From: Acidobacteriaceae bacterium
Lineage (GTDB): Bacteria; Acidobacteriota; Terriglobia; Bryobacterales; Bryobacteraceae
Assembly (NCBI GenBank): GCA_903970405.1
Contig: CAJCIT010000075.1
Location: forward strand, 1 to 44,209
Length of the DNA stretch: 44,209 nt
Direction of reading: 5' to 3'
The position numbers and the translations under genes were made by a program. Of the stretch, positions 15,153 through 23,969 are shown in pieces. The notes under the pieces were generated by a model. That model ran no database searches and had not been told where the DNA came from. It saw nothing but the letters and a program-made list of their open reading frames with translations. Numbering within the stretch: the first letter of the stretch is position 1; every line of letters starts with the position of its first letter.

Positions 15153-15724
15153 TCCCCGAGTCTCTCTAGAATCTTGTCCAGCTTAGCGTTCATCTCCCGC
15201 ATTTCCGTTTGCAGATGCGCGATTCGGGTGTTGATGGCGGCCAGATCTTGAGTGAATTGCGACTCAACGATCTGAGTGGTGAACTTGCCATTGGCGGGCT
15301 GTCCATCCAGGGTCTTCATCAACTGCATTTCCGCGCGAAGCTGTGCCGGGCCGAGGCCGTGGTTTTCCAGGACTTCTTTTGCCGGACTGGAGTCGCGGAG
15401 CAGGCCAAGCACAATATGATCGGTCCCGATCGGTTTATGGCTGAGATCCTCCGCTTCCTCGGCGGCGTAGGTCAAGACTCGCTTCGATTCGGAGGATAGC
15501 GGCAAGTCGACGCTGGTGCTGATAGGCTTTCCGGCTACCGGCATTTTCGATTCGATTTCCTTCTTTACGGCGTCCGTATCGGCAATTCCGAGAAGATTCC
15601 TTCGCTCGCGGAGAAGGCCGAGTAACAGGTGTTCGGGCTCGATTAATTTGCTGCCAACTTGGCTGGCCTCGTAACGGCCAAAAAAGATTACGCGGCGAGC
15701 TTTTTCGGTATAGCGCTCAAACAT
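15149..15724 (-). CDS. Orphan Clp N-terminal domain protein
   Basis: 191-residue protein that has two Clp_N repeats (about residues 3-70, starting MFERYTEKARRVIFFGRYEAS, and 80-140, around VLTYAAEEAEDLSHKPIGTDHIVLGLLRD) but no AAA+ ATPase modules. A coiled-coil-like tail follows, with INTRIAHLQTEMREMNAKLD near the C-terminus. In ClpA/ClpC the N-domain binds adaptors and substrates, so this solo form may act as a regulator or decoy of ClpC; that is inference. ATG 15724 is the likely start; a TTG at 15754 would add ten residues. It follows an ECF sigma gene. Confidence 0.85.
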   Translation of the reverse strand: MFERYTEKARRVIFFGRYEASQVGSKLIEPEHLLLGLLRERRNLLGIADTDAVKKEIESKMPVAGKPISTSVDLPLSSESKRVLTYAAEEAEDLSHKPIGTDHIVLGLLRDSSPAKEVLENHGLGPAQLRAEMQLMKTLDGQPANGKFTTQIVESQFTQDLAAINTRIAHLQTEMREMNAKLDKILERLGD

Positions 15725-15781
15725 CCCAGCAGCCTCAGGATCCAGATTAGCCAAGTATGATTCGGCGTGGCGTCCGCGCGT

Positions 15782-16384
15782 TCAGGCAGATGCTTTGGGT
15801 TCAGGCAGCACGGCGCCGACTTCCTGGCGGAGAATCTGCAGGGCAGTGCGCACCCAGGTTTTCACCGTACCCAGGGGTTGACTGAGGCGGTCCGCCATTT
15901 CGGTTTGGGAGAGGCCTTCAAAGTAAGCCAGCTCCAGCACCTGCCGCTGGTTGACCGTGAGTTTGGAAAAGGCGGCGCGAACGGTGCGGATCTGGTCGGC
16001 GCTCATGTAGTCGGCTTCGAAGTTGTTAAAGAAGCGCGGCCGCTCGAGCCTTTCTAGATCGCAACTGCTCTGGGAAAGCCGGGAGTCCGCGGAACGGAGA
16101 TAATCGATGGCGCGGTTCCGGGCAATTGTCAGCACCCAAGGCCCGATGGCGGTGCGGCTGTCGTCAAAGCCGTCGACACGATTCCAGACCTTGAGGAACG
16201 TTTCCTGGAGCAGATCCTCGGCAACGCCGGAATCCTTGACAATGCGGACGATGACGGAGAAGGAGACCTTGCCGAAGCGATCGTAGAGTTCGCTCATCGC
16301 CTCCGGTTCGCGGCGCTTGAGACGCCGGATGAGCTCGCTGTCGTCCTGAAGCGACAGCAGTGCCGAGAGAATGAAAAACCACAT
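15782..16384 (-). CDS. ECF sigma-70 factor (SigK-like)
   Basis: RNA polymerase sigma factor of 200 residues. Region 2 is visible as AMSELYDRFGKVSFSVIVRI, DLLQETFLKVWNRVD and WVLTIARNRAIDYLR. Region 4 is seen in FSKLTVNQRQVLELAYFEG, with the helix-turn-helix SQTEMADRLSQPLGTVKTWV. The region-4 wording SQPLGTVKTWVRTAL resembles the ECF19/SigK group, which is usually followed by an anti-sigma (RskA). None is present here; the next gene on the strand is the Clp-N protein. It may therefore be controlled from elsewhere, or by level. Confidence 0.9.
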   Translation of the reverse strand: MWFFILSALLSLQDDSELIRRLKRREPEAMSELYDRFGKVSFSVIVRIVKDSGVAEDLLQETFLKVWNRVDGFDDSRTAIGPWVLTIARNRAIDYLRSADSRLSQSSCDLERLERPRFFNNFEADYMSADQIRTVRAAFSKLTVNQRQVLELAYFEGLSQTEMADRLSQPLGTVKTWVRTALQILRQEVGAVLPEPKASA

Positions 16385-16476
16385 CGAGAGAAGCCTCAGG
16401 GATTATAACAGCGACACCGCATACAGGAATCCGTATCCGGCCGGCTGGAAGCCGGCGGTCAATTGGCAATCGGCCC

Positions 16477-16520
16477 GGCGGGGTTGTCAACTCGCCTCAG
16501 ACTTCCAGTCTGCCCTACAC
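16477..16520. repeat. REP-like double hairpin (repeat B)
   Basis: First hairpin: GGCGGGGTTgtcAACTCGCC (imperfect). Second hairpin: CAGACT-tcc-AGTCTG, then CCCTACAC. Another small hairpin (CCGGCTggaAGCCGG) lies just upstream at about 16441. The unit is in the gap between the sigma factor and the GH2 gene. Confidence 0.75.
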
Positions 16521-16579
16521 GGTCGCTGGACCAGCCGAAGACCGGTTGCCCCGATCGCGTAATAATGAGGCAATCGCCA

Positions 16580-16622
16580 GGCGGGTTATCAACCCGCCGC
16601 AGACTTTCCGTCTGCCCTACAC
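16580..16622. repeat. REP-like double hairpin (repeat B)
   Basis: Perfect first hairpin GGCGGGTT-atc-AACCCGCC, then GCAGAC-tttcc-GTCTGC and CCTACAC. It is the clearest copy in the window, 17 bases before the GH2 start, so it may act on that transcript. Confidence 0.8.
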
Positions 16623-16639
16623 CGGGAGAGAATTGCATC

Positions 16640-19093
16640 ATGTCCGTAACGTTACGAATCCCTGCCGTTAGTTTGACCCTGCTCGCGATCGCCGCTCTGG
16701 CGAGTCCCGCCAATGCGCAAGGAGACCGGCGCGTTTCGTTCAACGAAGGGTGGCGCTTCCACAAAGGCGACGTTCCCGGCGGAGAGTCTGTGGCTACCGC
16801 CGACCAGGATTGGCGCGAAGTTGTGTTGCCGCATGACTGGGCCATTGAAGGCCCTTTTGACAAGGAAAACAATCCCAATACCGGTGGCCTGCCGGTATCC
16901 GGAACCGGATGGTATCGCAAACACTTCCGCGTGCCGGCGGCGGACAAGCGAATGCTTTTCTCGGTGGAGTTCGATGGCGCGATGGCGAATGCCCGCGTGT
17001 GGCTGAATGGCGCGGAGATCGGGTTTCGGCCTTATGGGTATGCCAGCTTCACGGTGGATTTGACGCCACATTTGCAATGGGACGCGGACAACGTGCTGGC
17101 GGTGCGATTGACGCCGGAGGCAGAGGCGTCGCGATGGTATCCGGGCGCCGGCATTTATCGGAATGTGTGGCTGACGAAGACCGGTGCGGTTCACGTCTCC
17201 CATTGGGGTATCGGCATTCGAACGCCGGAAATAACGCCGTCACAGGCAACGGTGGCAGTTTCGATAGTCATCGAGAACCGGAGCGCCAAGGCCGCCGCTC
17301 TCACCGTGGAGAGCCGCGTTGAGGATGCCGCCGGAAAAGCGGTGGCGCGCAGCGCCAGTGAGTTGCAAGTGGATGCCGACAAGCCCGGCACTTTGGAGCA
17401 AACGATTGCTGTCGCACAGCCGCGGCTGTGGGACATCGACCAGCCCTACTTATATCGCCTGGTCACGGACGTGAAGCAGGGAGGAAAAACCGTCGACAGC
17501 GTGACCACGCCTTTTGGCATTCGCACCGTCGAGTTCAGCGCGACCAAGGGCTTCGTGCTGAATGGCCGGCAGCGGAAGCTACATGGCGTTTGCGACCACC
17601 ATGACTTGGGCGCGTTGGGGGCAGCTATCAACACGCGGGCGCTGGAGCGTCAGTTGGAGATTCTGCGCGGCATGGGCGTGAATGCCATTCGAACCAGCCA
17701 CAATCCCCCTGCGCCGGAATTGCTGGATTTGTGCGACCGGATGGGATTCGTAGTGATAGATGAGGCCTTCGACATGTGGCGAATTCCAAAAGTGAAGAAT
17801 GGCTTGAGCAAGTTCTTCGATGAATGGCATGAGCAGGACCTGACGGATCTGATTCGCCGCGACCGGAATCATCCGAGTGTGATGATGTGGTCGATTGGGA
17901 ATGAGATTCCGGAGCAGGGCCGGGCCGGCGGCGGCATCCTGGCCAAGCAACTGACCGAGATTTGCCATCGCGAGGATCCCACGCGGCCGACAACGTCGGC
18001 GTTCGACCAGCCGGACGGCGCGATTAAGAACGAACTGGCGGCGAACGTGGACGTGCCGGGCTTCAATTACAAGCCGACACGATACGAAGAATTTCAGAAA
18101 GCCCATCCGGCGTGGGTGATGTACGGTTCGGAAACAGAATCATGCGTCAGTTCGCGGGGCGTGTATCACTTGCCATTGAAGCTGGAGGGCAGGACGCCCG
18201 ATCTGCAGGTGAGCGGCTGGGACATTCAGGCTCCGCCGTGGGCGTACTGCCCGGACGTGGAGTTCTTCTACCAGAACAAGCTGCCAAACCTGTTGGGCGA
18301 GTTCGTTTGGACAGGCTTCGATTATTTGGGTGAACCGACGCCGTATGGCGGCAGGAAAGACTGGCCGTCGCGTAGTTCTTACTTCGGTATTGTCGACCTG
18401 GCCGGCTTCCCGAAGGACCGCTATTACCTGTACAAGAGCGTTTGGACAGAGACGCCGACAGTCCACCTGCTGCCGCATTGGAACTGGGAGGGGCACGAAG
18501 GCGAAACGATCCCGGTGATGGTCTATACGAATGCCGAGGAAGTGGAACTCTTTCTGAACGGGAAATCGCTCGGCAAGAAACGCCTGGGAGTGGATACTGT
18601 AGAAATTCCGGTGGGGAAAAACGTCAGTTCGACCGGCCATTTCACAAGCCCGTTCCGTTTGGCGTGGGATGTGCCGTATGCGGCGGGCGAGTTGAAGGCG
18701 GTGGGGTATCGGAATGGCGCGGTGTATGCGCAGGACACGATGAGCACCGCGGGCAAGGCGGCAAGGATTGTGGTGACGCCAGACAGGGCCAGCCTTCATG
18801 CGAATGGGCAGGATCTGGCCTTCTTCACAGTGCGGGTGGAGGATGGCCACGGGAATCTATGCCCGCTGGCCGGCAACCTGGTGAAATTCAAGTTAAGCGG
18901 GCCGGGAACGATTGCCGGCGTTGACAACGGGAATGCGGCTTCGGTGGAACCGTTTCAAGCCGGCTATCGCACCGCCTTCAATGGTCTGGCGCTGTTGATC
19001 GTCCGCACAAGAAAGGTTGGCGGAACCATTCAGGTGACAGCCTCCTCTGAGGGACTGGAGAGCGGCGAAGCCAGGGTGGAGTCGCGGCAGTAG
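16640..19093 (+). CDS. Secreted GH2 beta-galactosidase
   Basis: Exported glycosidase of 817 residues with a signal peptide that ends near SPANAQG. Order: sugar-binding jelly roll (RRVSFNEGWRFHKGD to about 200), immunoglobulin-like domain, TIM barrel, a DUF4982-type domain and a C-terminal domain resembling the GH2 C5 module (RIVVTPDRASLHANGQDLAF). The acid/base Glu is E422 in WSIGNEI and the nucleophile is E498 in MYGSETES. Retaining cleavage of terminal beta-galactosides is likely; beta-glucuronidase or mannosidase specificity cannot be excluded. ATG 16640 is chosen because the upstream frame runs through a repeat. The secreted GH3 gene follows 40 bases later. Confidence 0.9.
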   Translation: MSVTLRIPAVSLTLLAIAALASPANAQGDRRVSFNEGWRFHKGDVPGGESVATADQDWREVVLPHDWAIEGPFDKENNPNTGGLPVSGTGWYRKHFRVPAADKRMLFSVEFDGAMANARVWLNGAEIGFRPYGYASFTVDLTPHLQWDADNVLAVRLTPEAEASRWYPGAGIYRNVWLTKTGAVHVSHWGIGIRTPEITPSQATVAVSIVIENRSAKAAALTVESRVEDAAGKAVARSASELQVDADKPGTLEQTIAVAQPRLWDIDQPYLYRLVTDVKQGGKTVDSVTTPFGIRTVEFSATKGFVLNGRQRKLHGVCDHHDLGALGAAINTRALERQLEILRGMGVNAIRTSHNPPAPELLDLCDRMGFVVIDEAFDMWRIPKVKNGLSKFFDEWHEQDLTDLIRRDRNHPSVMMWSIGNEIPEQGRAGGGILAKQLTEICHREDPTRPTTSAFDQPDGAIKNELAANVDVPGFNYKPTRYEEFQKAHPAWVMYGSETESCVSSRGVYHLPLKLEGRTPDLQVSGWDIQAPPWAYCPDVEFFYQNKLPNLLGEFVWTGFDYLGEPTPYGGRKDWPSRSSYFGIVDLAGFPKDRYYLYKSVWTETPTVHLLPHWNWEGHEGETIPVMVYTNAEEVELFLNGKSLGKKRLGVDTVEIPVGKNVSSTGHFTSPFRLAWDVPYAAGELKAVGYRNGAVYAQDTMSTAGKAARIVVTPDRASLHANGQDLAFFTVRVEDGHGNLCPLAGNLVKFKLSGPGTIAGVDNGNAASVEPFQAGYRTAFNGLALLIVRTRKVGGTIQVTASSEGLESGEARVESRQ

Positions 19094-19133
19094 CGCGGCC
19101 AATTTTTTCCCGGCTTGTTAAGATGCGGAACGC

Positions 19134-21767
19134 ATGAAACGTTTCACCTCTCTTGCGCTGCTTTGCGCCATCGCCATGCTTGCTCAGGACGATCCTCTGC
19201 AAGTATTCCAAGATCCAAAGGCCACGCCGGAAGCGCGGGCGGCGGCGCTGGTTTCGAAGATGACGCTGGAAGAGAAGGCAGCGCAGATGCAGAATACGGC
19301 GCCTGCGATTCCCAGGCTCGGCATCCCCGCTTATGACTGGTGGAATGAAGGATTGCATGGCGTGGCGAGGGCGGGCCTTGCCACCGTGTTCCCGCAAGCC
19401 ATCGGCATTGCCGCGACATTCGACACGGGGCTGATGCGGCGGATTGCCGATACGATCTCAACCGAAGCCCGCGCGAAATACAACGACGCCGTTGCGCATG
19501 ACAATCATGGACGCTACTTCGGGCTGACGTTCTGGTCGCCGAACATCAATATCTTTCGCGATCCGCGCTGGGGCCGCGGGCAGGAGACGTACGGCGAAGA
19601 TCCTTTTCTCACGTCGCGGCTGGCGGTTGAATTTATCCGCGGCATTCAGGGCAATGACCCGCACCACTTTAAGGCGATCGCCACGGCGAAACACTACGCG
19701 GTCCATAGCGGGCCGGAAACGTCGCGGCATTCCTTCGACGTTCACCCGAGCGAGGAGGATCTGGCGGACACCTATCTTCCTCAATTCAAAGCCAGCATTG
19801 TGGAGGCGAAAGCTTACTCGGTGATGTGCGCCTATAACGCGGTAAACGGTCAACCGGCGTGCGGCAGCACGATGCTGCTGGGCGATACGCTGCGCAAGAA
19901 TTGGGGCTTCGAAGGGTATGTGGTCAGCGATTGCGGCGCAATCGCCGATTTCGTCTATGGGCACAAATATAGTGCGGACTTGGCGGCGGCATCGGCAGCA
20001 GGCGTGAAAGCCGGGACCGAACTGGACTGCGGGACAGAGTACCGGACGCTGGTAGACGCGGTGCATCGCGGCCTGATCTCAGAGGCTGAGGTTGACCGCG
20101 CGTTGATCAGGCTTTTTGTGGCGCGGATCAGGCTGGGCATGTTCGATCCGCCGGCCGTAGTGCCGTTTTCGAAGCTCTCCATGCAAGATGTGGCGACAGC
20201 CGAACACCAGAAACTGGCGCTCGATTCGGCGCGGGAATCGATGGTGCTGCTGCGGAATGAGAACCGGACATTACCCCTGGGGCCGCTGGGCGGGAAGGCC
20301 AGAAGGATTGCGGTGATTGGGCCGGCGGCCTTCGACCCGGACGCACTGCTTGGGAATTACAACGGGATTCCGCCGCACATTATTACTCCCCTGGAGGGCA
20401 TGGAGCGTGAGTGGGGCGTGGCGGCCGTGACTTACGCGCTCGGCGCGACCTATACGGCGGAGTCGGCGGCGCTGATCCCTCCCGGCGCTTTTCGTACCGA
20501 GGGCGCTTCGCCAGTTCGTGGATTAACCGTCGAATATTTTGACAGCGATTCTTTGAGCGGCCCGCCGAAGCTGAAGAGAGTGGAGCCACAGGGTTACCTG
20601 CGGTGGGACATGCGCGACCCAGCGGTGGTGAATGCGGTGAGGCAGGAGCGATTCTCCGCGCGGTGGAGCGGCACGCTGCATGTTGCCCAGAGCGGGACCT
20701 ACCAACTGGGCCTGAAGCGGCTCGATTGCCACAACTGTCGAGGCAAGGATGAAGCGCGATTGTGGCTGGACGAGGCAGTGTTAGTGAGCGATGACTCGCG
20801 CCTGGGATCGGAGCCGACAACCAAGACGGCCGCGGCCACCCTGCAGGCGGGAAGACGGTACAAGATCAGACTCGAGTACCGCCAAAGCGGCGGCGCAGCG
20901 GGAATCGAGCTGGTGTGGCGGCCCGATCCAGAAGCGTTGCTGAAGGAGGCGGAAGCGGCGGCGCGCGGAGCGGACGTGGTGATTCTCTGCCTGGGACTCA
21001 ACTCGAGTCTGGAGGGGGAGGAGTCACCGATCAGGATACCCGGGTTTGCCGGCGGCGATCGAACCACACTGGATCTTCCGGAGACGCAACTGCAACTGCA
21101 GGCGCGCCTTTCAGCGTTGAAGTTGAACCGGCCGGTGGTGGTGGTCCTGTTGAATGGGAGCTCTGTGAACCTGCCCGTACAGCAGGCGCAGGCTGTGCTG
21201 GAGGCCTGGTATCCGGGCGAGGAGGGCGGCACGGCAATTGCCGAGACCTTATCGGGCAAATACAATCCTGGCGGACGGCTGCCGGTGACGTTCTACGAAT
21301 CCGTTGACCAGTTACCCCCGTTCGACGAATACGCGATGCGGGGGCGCACATATCGATACTTCACCGGCAAGCCCCTGTTTCCGTTCGGGCATGGACTCAG
21401 CTATTCCACGTTCCGATACAGCAACCTGGATTGGACGTGGGCTAAAGACGGAGGCCTGAGGGAGGTTTCCGCAAAGGTCACCAATGACTCGAAGCGCGGG
21501 GGAGATGAAGTAGTGCAGGTGTACTTGAGCTACCCCGGCGCCGATGCGAGAGTCGTCCCGCTGAGGGAATTGCGGCATTTTGAGCGAATCCACTTGCAAG
21601 CCGGGGAAAGCCGCGTGGTTCGGTTTTCGCTCGACAAGGATTCCATTCGACAGGGAATGCGCGCGAAGCTCAGCGTAGGAGGAGGACAGCCGCTGGAGGA
21701 TTGGACTCGCGGACGCTACGTGGAGAAGGACCTGGCCGGCGCCGACGGGCCCGCGCACGTCAGGTAG
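19134..21767 (+). CDS. Secreted GH3 beta-glucosidase/xylosidase with PA14-like insert
   Basis: Exported glycosidase of 877 residues with a short signal peptide (MKRFTSLALLCAIAMLAQ). The N-terminal barrel contains YGEDPFL, KHYAVHSGPETSRH and VVSDCGAI, with nucleophile D266. A PA14-like beta domain of about 140 residues (SARWSGTLHVAQSGTYQLGL to about 590) is inserted in the second alpha/beta domain. The second domain carries LGLNSSLEGEESP and HGLSYSTFRYSN, followed by a fibronectin-like tail. WWNEGLHGVAR resembles xylosidase/arabinosidase members. It is in tandem with the GH2 gene. Confidence 0.9.
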   Translation: MKRFTSLALLCAIAMLAQDDPLQVFQDPKATPEARAAALVSKMTLEEKAAQMQNTAPAIPRLGIPAYDWWNEGLHGVARAGLATVFPQAIGIAATFDTGLMRRIADTISTEARAKYNDAVAHDNHGRYFGLTFWSPNINIFRDPRWGRGQETYGEDPFLTSRLAVEFIRGIQGNDPHHFKAIATAKHYAVHSGPETSRHSFDVHPSEEDLADTYLPQFKASIVEAKAYSVMCAYNAVNGQPACGSTMLLGDTLRKNWGFEGYVVSDCGAIADFVYGHKYSADLAAASAAGVKAGTELDCGTEYRTLVDAVHRGLISEAEVDRALIRLFVARIRLGMFDPPAVVPFSKLSMQDVATAEHQKLALDSARESMVLLRNENRTLPLGPLGGKARRIAVIGPAAFDPDALLGNYNGIPPHIITPLEGMEREWGVAAVTYALGATYTAESAALIPPGAFRTEGASPVRGLTVEYFDSDSLSGPPKLKRVEPQGYLRWDMRDPAVVNAVRQERFSARWSGTLHVAQSGTYQLGLKRLDCHNCRGKDEARLWLDEAVLVSDDSRLGSEPTTKTAAATLQAGRRYKIRLEYRQSGGAAGIELVWRPDPEALLKEAEAAARGADVVILCLGLNSSLEGEESPIRIPGFAGGDRTTLDLPETQLQLQARLSALKLNRPVVVVLLNGSSVNLPVQQAQAVLEAWYPGEEGGTAIAETLSGKYNPGGRLPVTFYESVDQLPPFDEYAMRGRTYRYFTGKPLFPFGHGLSYSTFRYSNLDWTWAKDGGLREVSAKVTNDSKRGGDEVVQVYLSYPGADARVVPLRELRHFERIHLQAGESRVVRFSLDKDSIRQGMRAKLSVGGGQPLEDWTRGRYVEKDLAGADGPAHVR

Positions 21768-21795
21768 CCGTGAGAATCCGTCGCGATTGCGCGCG

Positions 21796-22425
21796 CTATC
21801 GGGTGGTGACTGACGGGTGCTCAACGTTCATCAACCGCAAGAGCTCTTCGATGGAGGTTTGCGCGTTCTTTTGAGCGTCGTTCAGGATGCCCATGCTCAG
21901 CGCGGCGGATTTGACGGCGTCAAGAGCCGAGAGACGCGCGCGGTGTTCGAGTTCGGGATCGGGCGCCACCCATGGAGTCCACCACGTGATGTGGCGGTCC
22001 CAGACCTTGGTGTTCGTTTCGTTGAGTGAGACGTCCAGAATGCGCGCCGGCGGCAACCGCAACGCCACTGTGCGCGACGGCGAGACCTGGCAATCGGAAT
22101 CCTTCAATTCGCCGAGATCGACACCCGCCAAAACCTGGCCCTCCACCATCAGCAGAATGGACTCGGCCCCGAACGGCTGCCGTTCCTCCTTCAAGCCGAC
22201 AACGCGCTGAAGGCTGTATTTGACGGTTACCAATTGATTGAGCCTCTTTACTTGCATGAGAACGGCGGGGGAGTTCAACTCAGTGAGGGTGGCGCGGCCG
22301 GAGCGAATCCAGAGAAAGAAGCCAAGCAGCGAGATGACCACTGCCGCGAGCAATAGAGGAATGACCACCGGCCACGCCGGAGTTCGCCGGCTCTCGATGG
22401 CCGGGCCCTGATTCCCGTCAGGCAC
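21796..22425 (-). CDS. DUF4230 membrane-anchored protein
   Basis: 209-residue protein with one N-terminal helix (WPVVIPLLLAAVVISLLGFFLW) and a mostly periplasmic DUF4230 domain: LNQLVTVKYSLQRVVG, LLMVEGQVLAGVDLGEL and RTVALRLPPARILDVSLNET. The function of the domain is unknown. GTG 22425 overlaps the previous gene by 8 bases, so the pair is coupled. The upstream frame to 22599 is antisense noise and was not used. It is convergent with the GH3 gene. Confidence 0.78.
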   Translation of the reverse strand: MPDGNQGPAIESRRTPAWPVVIPLLLAAVVISLLGFFLWIRSGRATLTELNSPAVLMQVKRLNQLVTVKYSLQRVVGLKEERQPFGAESILLMVEGQVLAGVDLGELKDSDCQVSPSRTVALRLPPARILDVSLNETNTKVWDRHITWWTPWVAPDPELEHRARLSALDAVKSAALSMGILNDAQKNAQTSIEELLRLMNVEHPSVTTR

Positions 22426-23038
22426 GAGGCTTCTCCGCCTGAAGTCCCTCAAGCGAGTAGTTCCACAGCAAGTGACACTCGGCCGAATGAATGGCGGCGA
22501 TAACGGAGGAACGCGGCAATTGAGGCTTCTGACGCGCTTCTTCACACCATCCATTGAAAGCCGAGGGATTCCACTCCGATTCGAAGCGGACTCCCGCATC
22601 GGGATGCTGGGCAGCCACGCGCCGCGCGGCGTCTAAAACGGCCGGGAAGAGAGGATGGCGGCCCGCCTGGCCGAACCAGTAGCCGGAGTTGGCCGCGTCG
22701 GGCTCCATACGATGGACAAGTGCGTGCCAGTAACAGCCATCGGGCGTTTCGGAGTCATCCACTATTTTGTGGGCGCTGCTCCAGTGGCCGGCAAAAAGCA
22801 GTAGACCCGCCAGGGCGCCTTCGGGACAGCGGGCTCCCGGAAAGATGACGGCGGGCGGCCGCCGGGCCAGAGCGAGGACATCGGAAGTGGACACAGCGTG
22901 AGGCAAATTGGAGCGGTCAAGCGGTATCGGGACATCGCGGTAGCGGCCAATTAGAGTCTGGAGACTGGCCGGCAAGGCGTCGTGCCATGAATCTAGCGGC
23001 TGAGGGGCGAGCGAATCCTCGGAAACATCGGCTGGCAT
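22418..23038 (-). CDS. Hypothetical conserved protein
   Basis: 206-residue protein with no known domain. It contains FAGHWSSAHKIVDDSETPDG, then HALVHRMEPDAANSGYWFGQ with AGRHPLFPAV, stretches rich in His and Asp that look conserved rather than random. Several His/Asp/Glu residues could bind metal. No signal peptide was seen. It overlaps the start of the DUF4230 gene and is divergent, by 50 bases, from the DUF4097 gene. Function unknown. Confidence 0.65.
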   Translation of the reverse strand: MPADVSEDSLAPQPLDSWHDALPASLQTLIGRYRDVPIPLDRSNLPHAVSTSDVLALARRPPAVIFPGARCPEGALAGLLLFAGHWSSAHKIVDDSETPDGCYWHALVHRMEPDAANSGYWFGQAGRHPLFPAVLDAARRVAAQHPDAGVRFESEWNPSAFNGWCEEARQKPQLPRSSVIAAIHSAECHLLWNYSLEGLQAEKPRA

Positions 23039-23088
23039 CGGAACTTCCTCCCGTTAGACTCCGTATACGGACTGAGTGTATCGAAGTT

Positions 23089-23904
23089 ATGACGATGGAA
23101 ATGGCAAGCCGTTCGCTGTGCGGAGCAGCTCTGATCTTGACGTTCTTGGGCGCCGCCTCAATGGCCGGGGCCGAGGAATGGACAAAGCAATGGCCGGTGA
23201 CCGCGAACCCGGATTTGCGGGTGGAGACCGGCGATGGCTCGGTGACCGTGGTGGGCGTTCCGGGCGCCACCAGGATTGAAGCGCGAGTGGAAACGCGGGG
23301 CTGGCGGATCGGCCCCTCAGAGGTCCGGGTGGATGAGAGTTCTACCGGAAACAGCGTGACGCTAATTGTTCGCGTTCCTAACGTGCACATCAACTTCGGC
23401 GAGCGCTGGGTGAAAGTAACCGTGCGCGTACCGCAGGAAGTAAAGGCCTACGTACATACGGGCGACGGCTCCGTGCATATGGAGAATGTCCACGGCCCCT
23501 CAAGGGTGTCGACAGGCGATGGCAGTATTCAAGCCGCGGGGCTCGATGGGCGGCTGGAAGCGACAACAGGCGATGGGTCGGTGAAGGTGAGCGGCCGCTT
23601 TGACGAGGTGCAGATTCGCACGAAGGACGGCAGCGTCACGTTCGATGCGGCGCCAGGATCGAAGATGGCTTCCCCGTGGCGATTGGAAACCGGCGATGGT
23701 AGCGTGACCGCGCACGTGCCGGCGGATCTGGACGCGGACCTGGACGTTCATACGGGCGACGGGTCGATTTCACTCTCCGACTTGACGGTGACCGTTTCGG
23801 AAACGCAAAACCGCAACAACCTGCGCGGCCGGATGAATCGCGGCGGCCAGAGTTTCTCAATCAAGACGGGCGACGGATCGGTGACGCTGCGGCGGGCTTC
23901 TTAA
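23089..23904 (+). CDS. Exported DUF4097 protein with TGDGS repeats
   Basis: 271-residue protein with a signal peptide ending near SMAGAEEW. TGDGS-like motifs (one is TKDGS) begin at residues 47, 124, 142, 160, 178, 201, 222 and 260. Four in a row are spaced exactly 18 residues apart. This is the layout of a right-handed beta-helix, consistent with DUF4097 adhesin-like proteins. GDGS loops are candidates for calcium binding, as inference. ATG 23089 or 23095 could be the start. It is divergent from the 22418-23038 gene. Confidence 0.8.
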   Translation: MTMEMASRSLCGAALILTFLGAASMAGAEEWTKQWPVTANPDLRVETGDGSVTVVGVPGATRIEARVETRGWRIGPSEVRVDESSTGNSVTLIVRVPNVHINFGERWVKVTVRVPQEVKAYVHTGDGSVHMENVHGPSRVSTGDGSIQAAGLDGRLEATTGDGSVKVSGRFDEVQIRTKDGSVTFDAAPGSKMASPWRLETGDGSVTAHVPADLDADLDVHTGDGSISLSDLTVTVSETQNRNNLRGRMNRGGQSFSIKTGDGSVTLRRAS

Positions 23905-23969
23905 TCTCCCACACGCATCACCCCTGACCGCCTTCGTCTCTCTGACCGTCGCAGGGGCACAATGGTCGC

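Noticed and set aside
16463-16639. Extended N-terminus of the GH2 enzyme
   Set aside because: It runs through two REP-like units; a proper signal peptide begins at ATG 16640.
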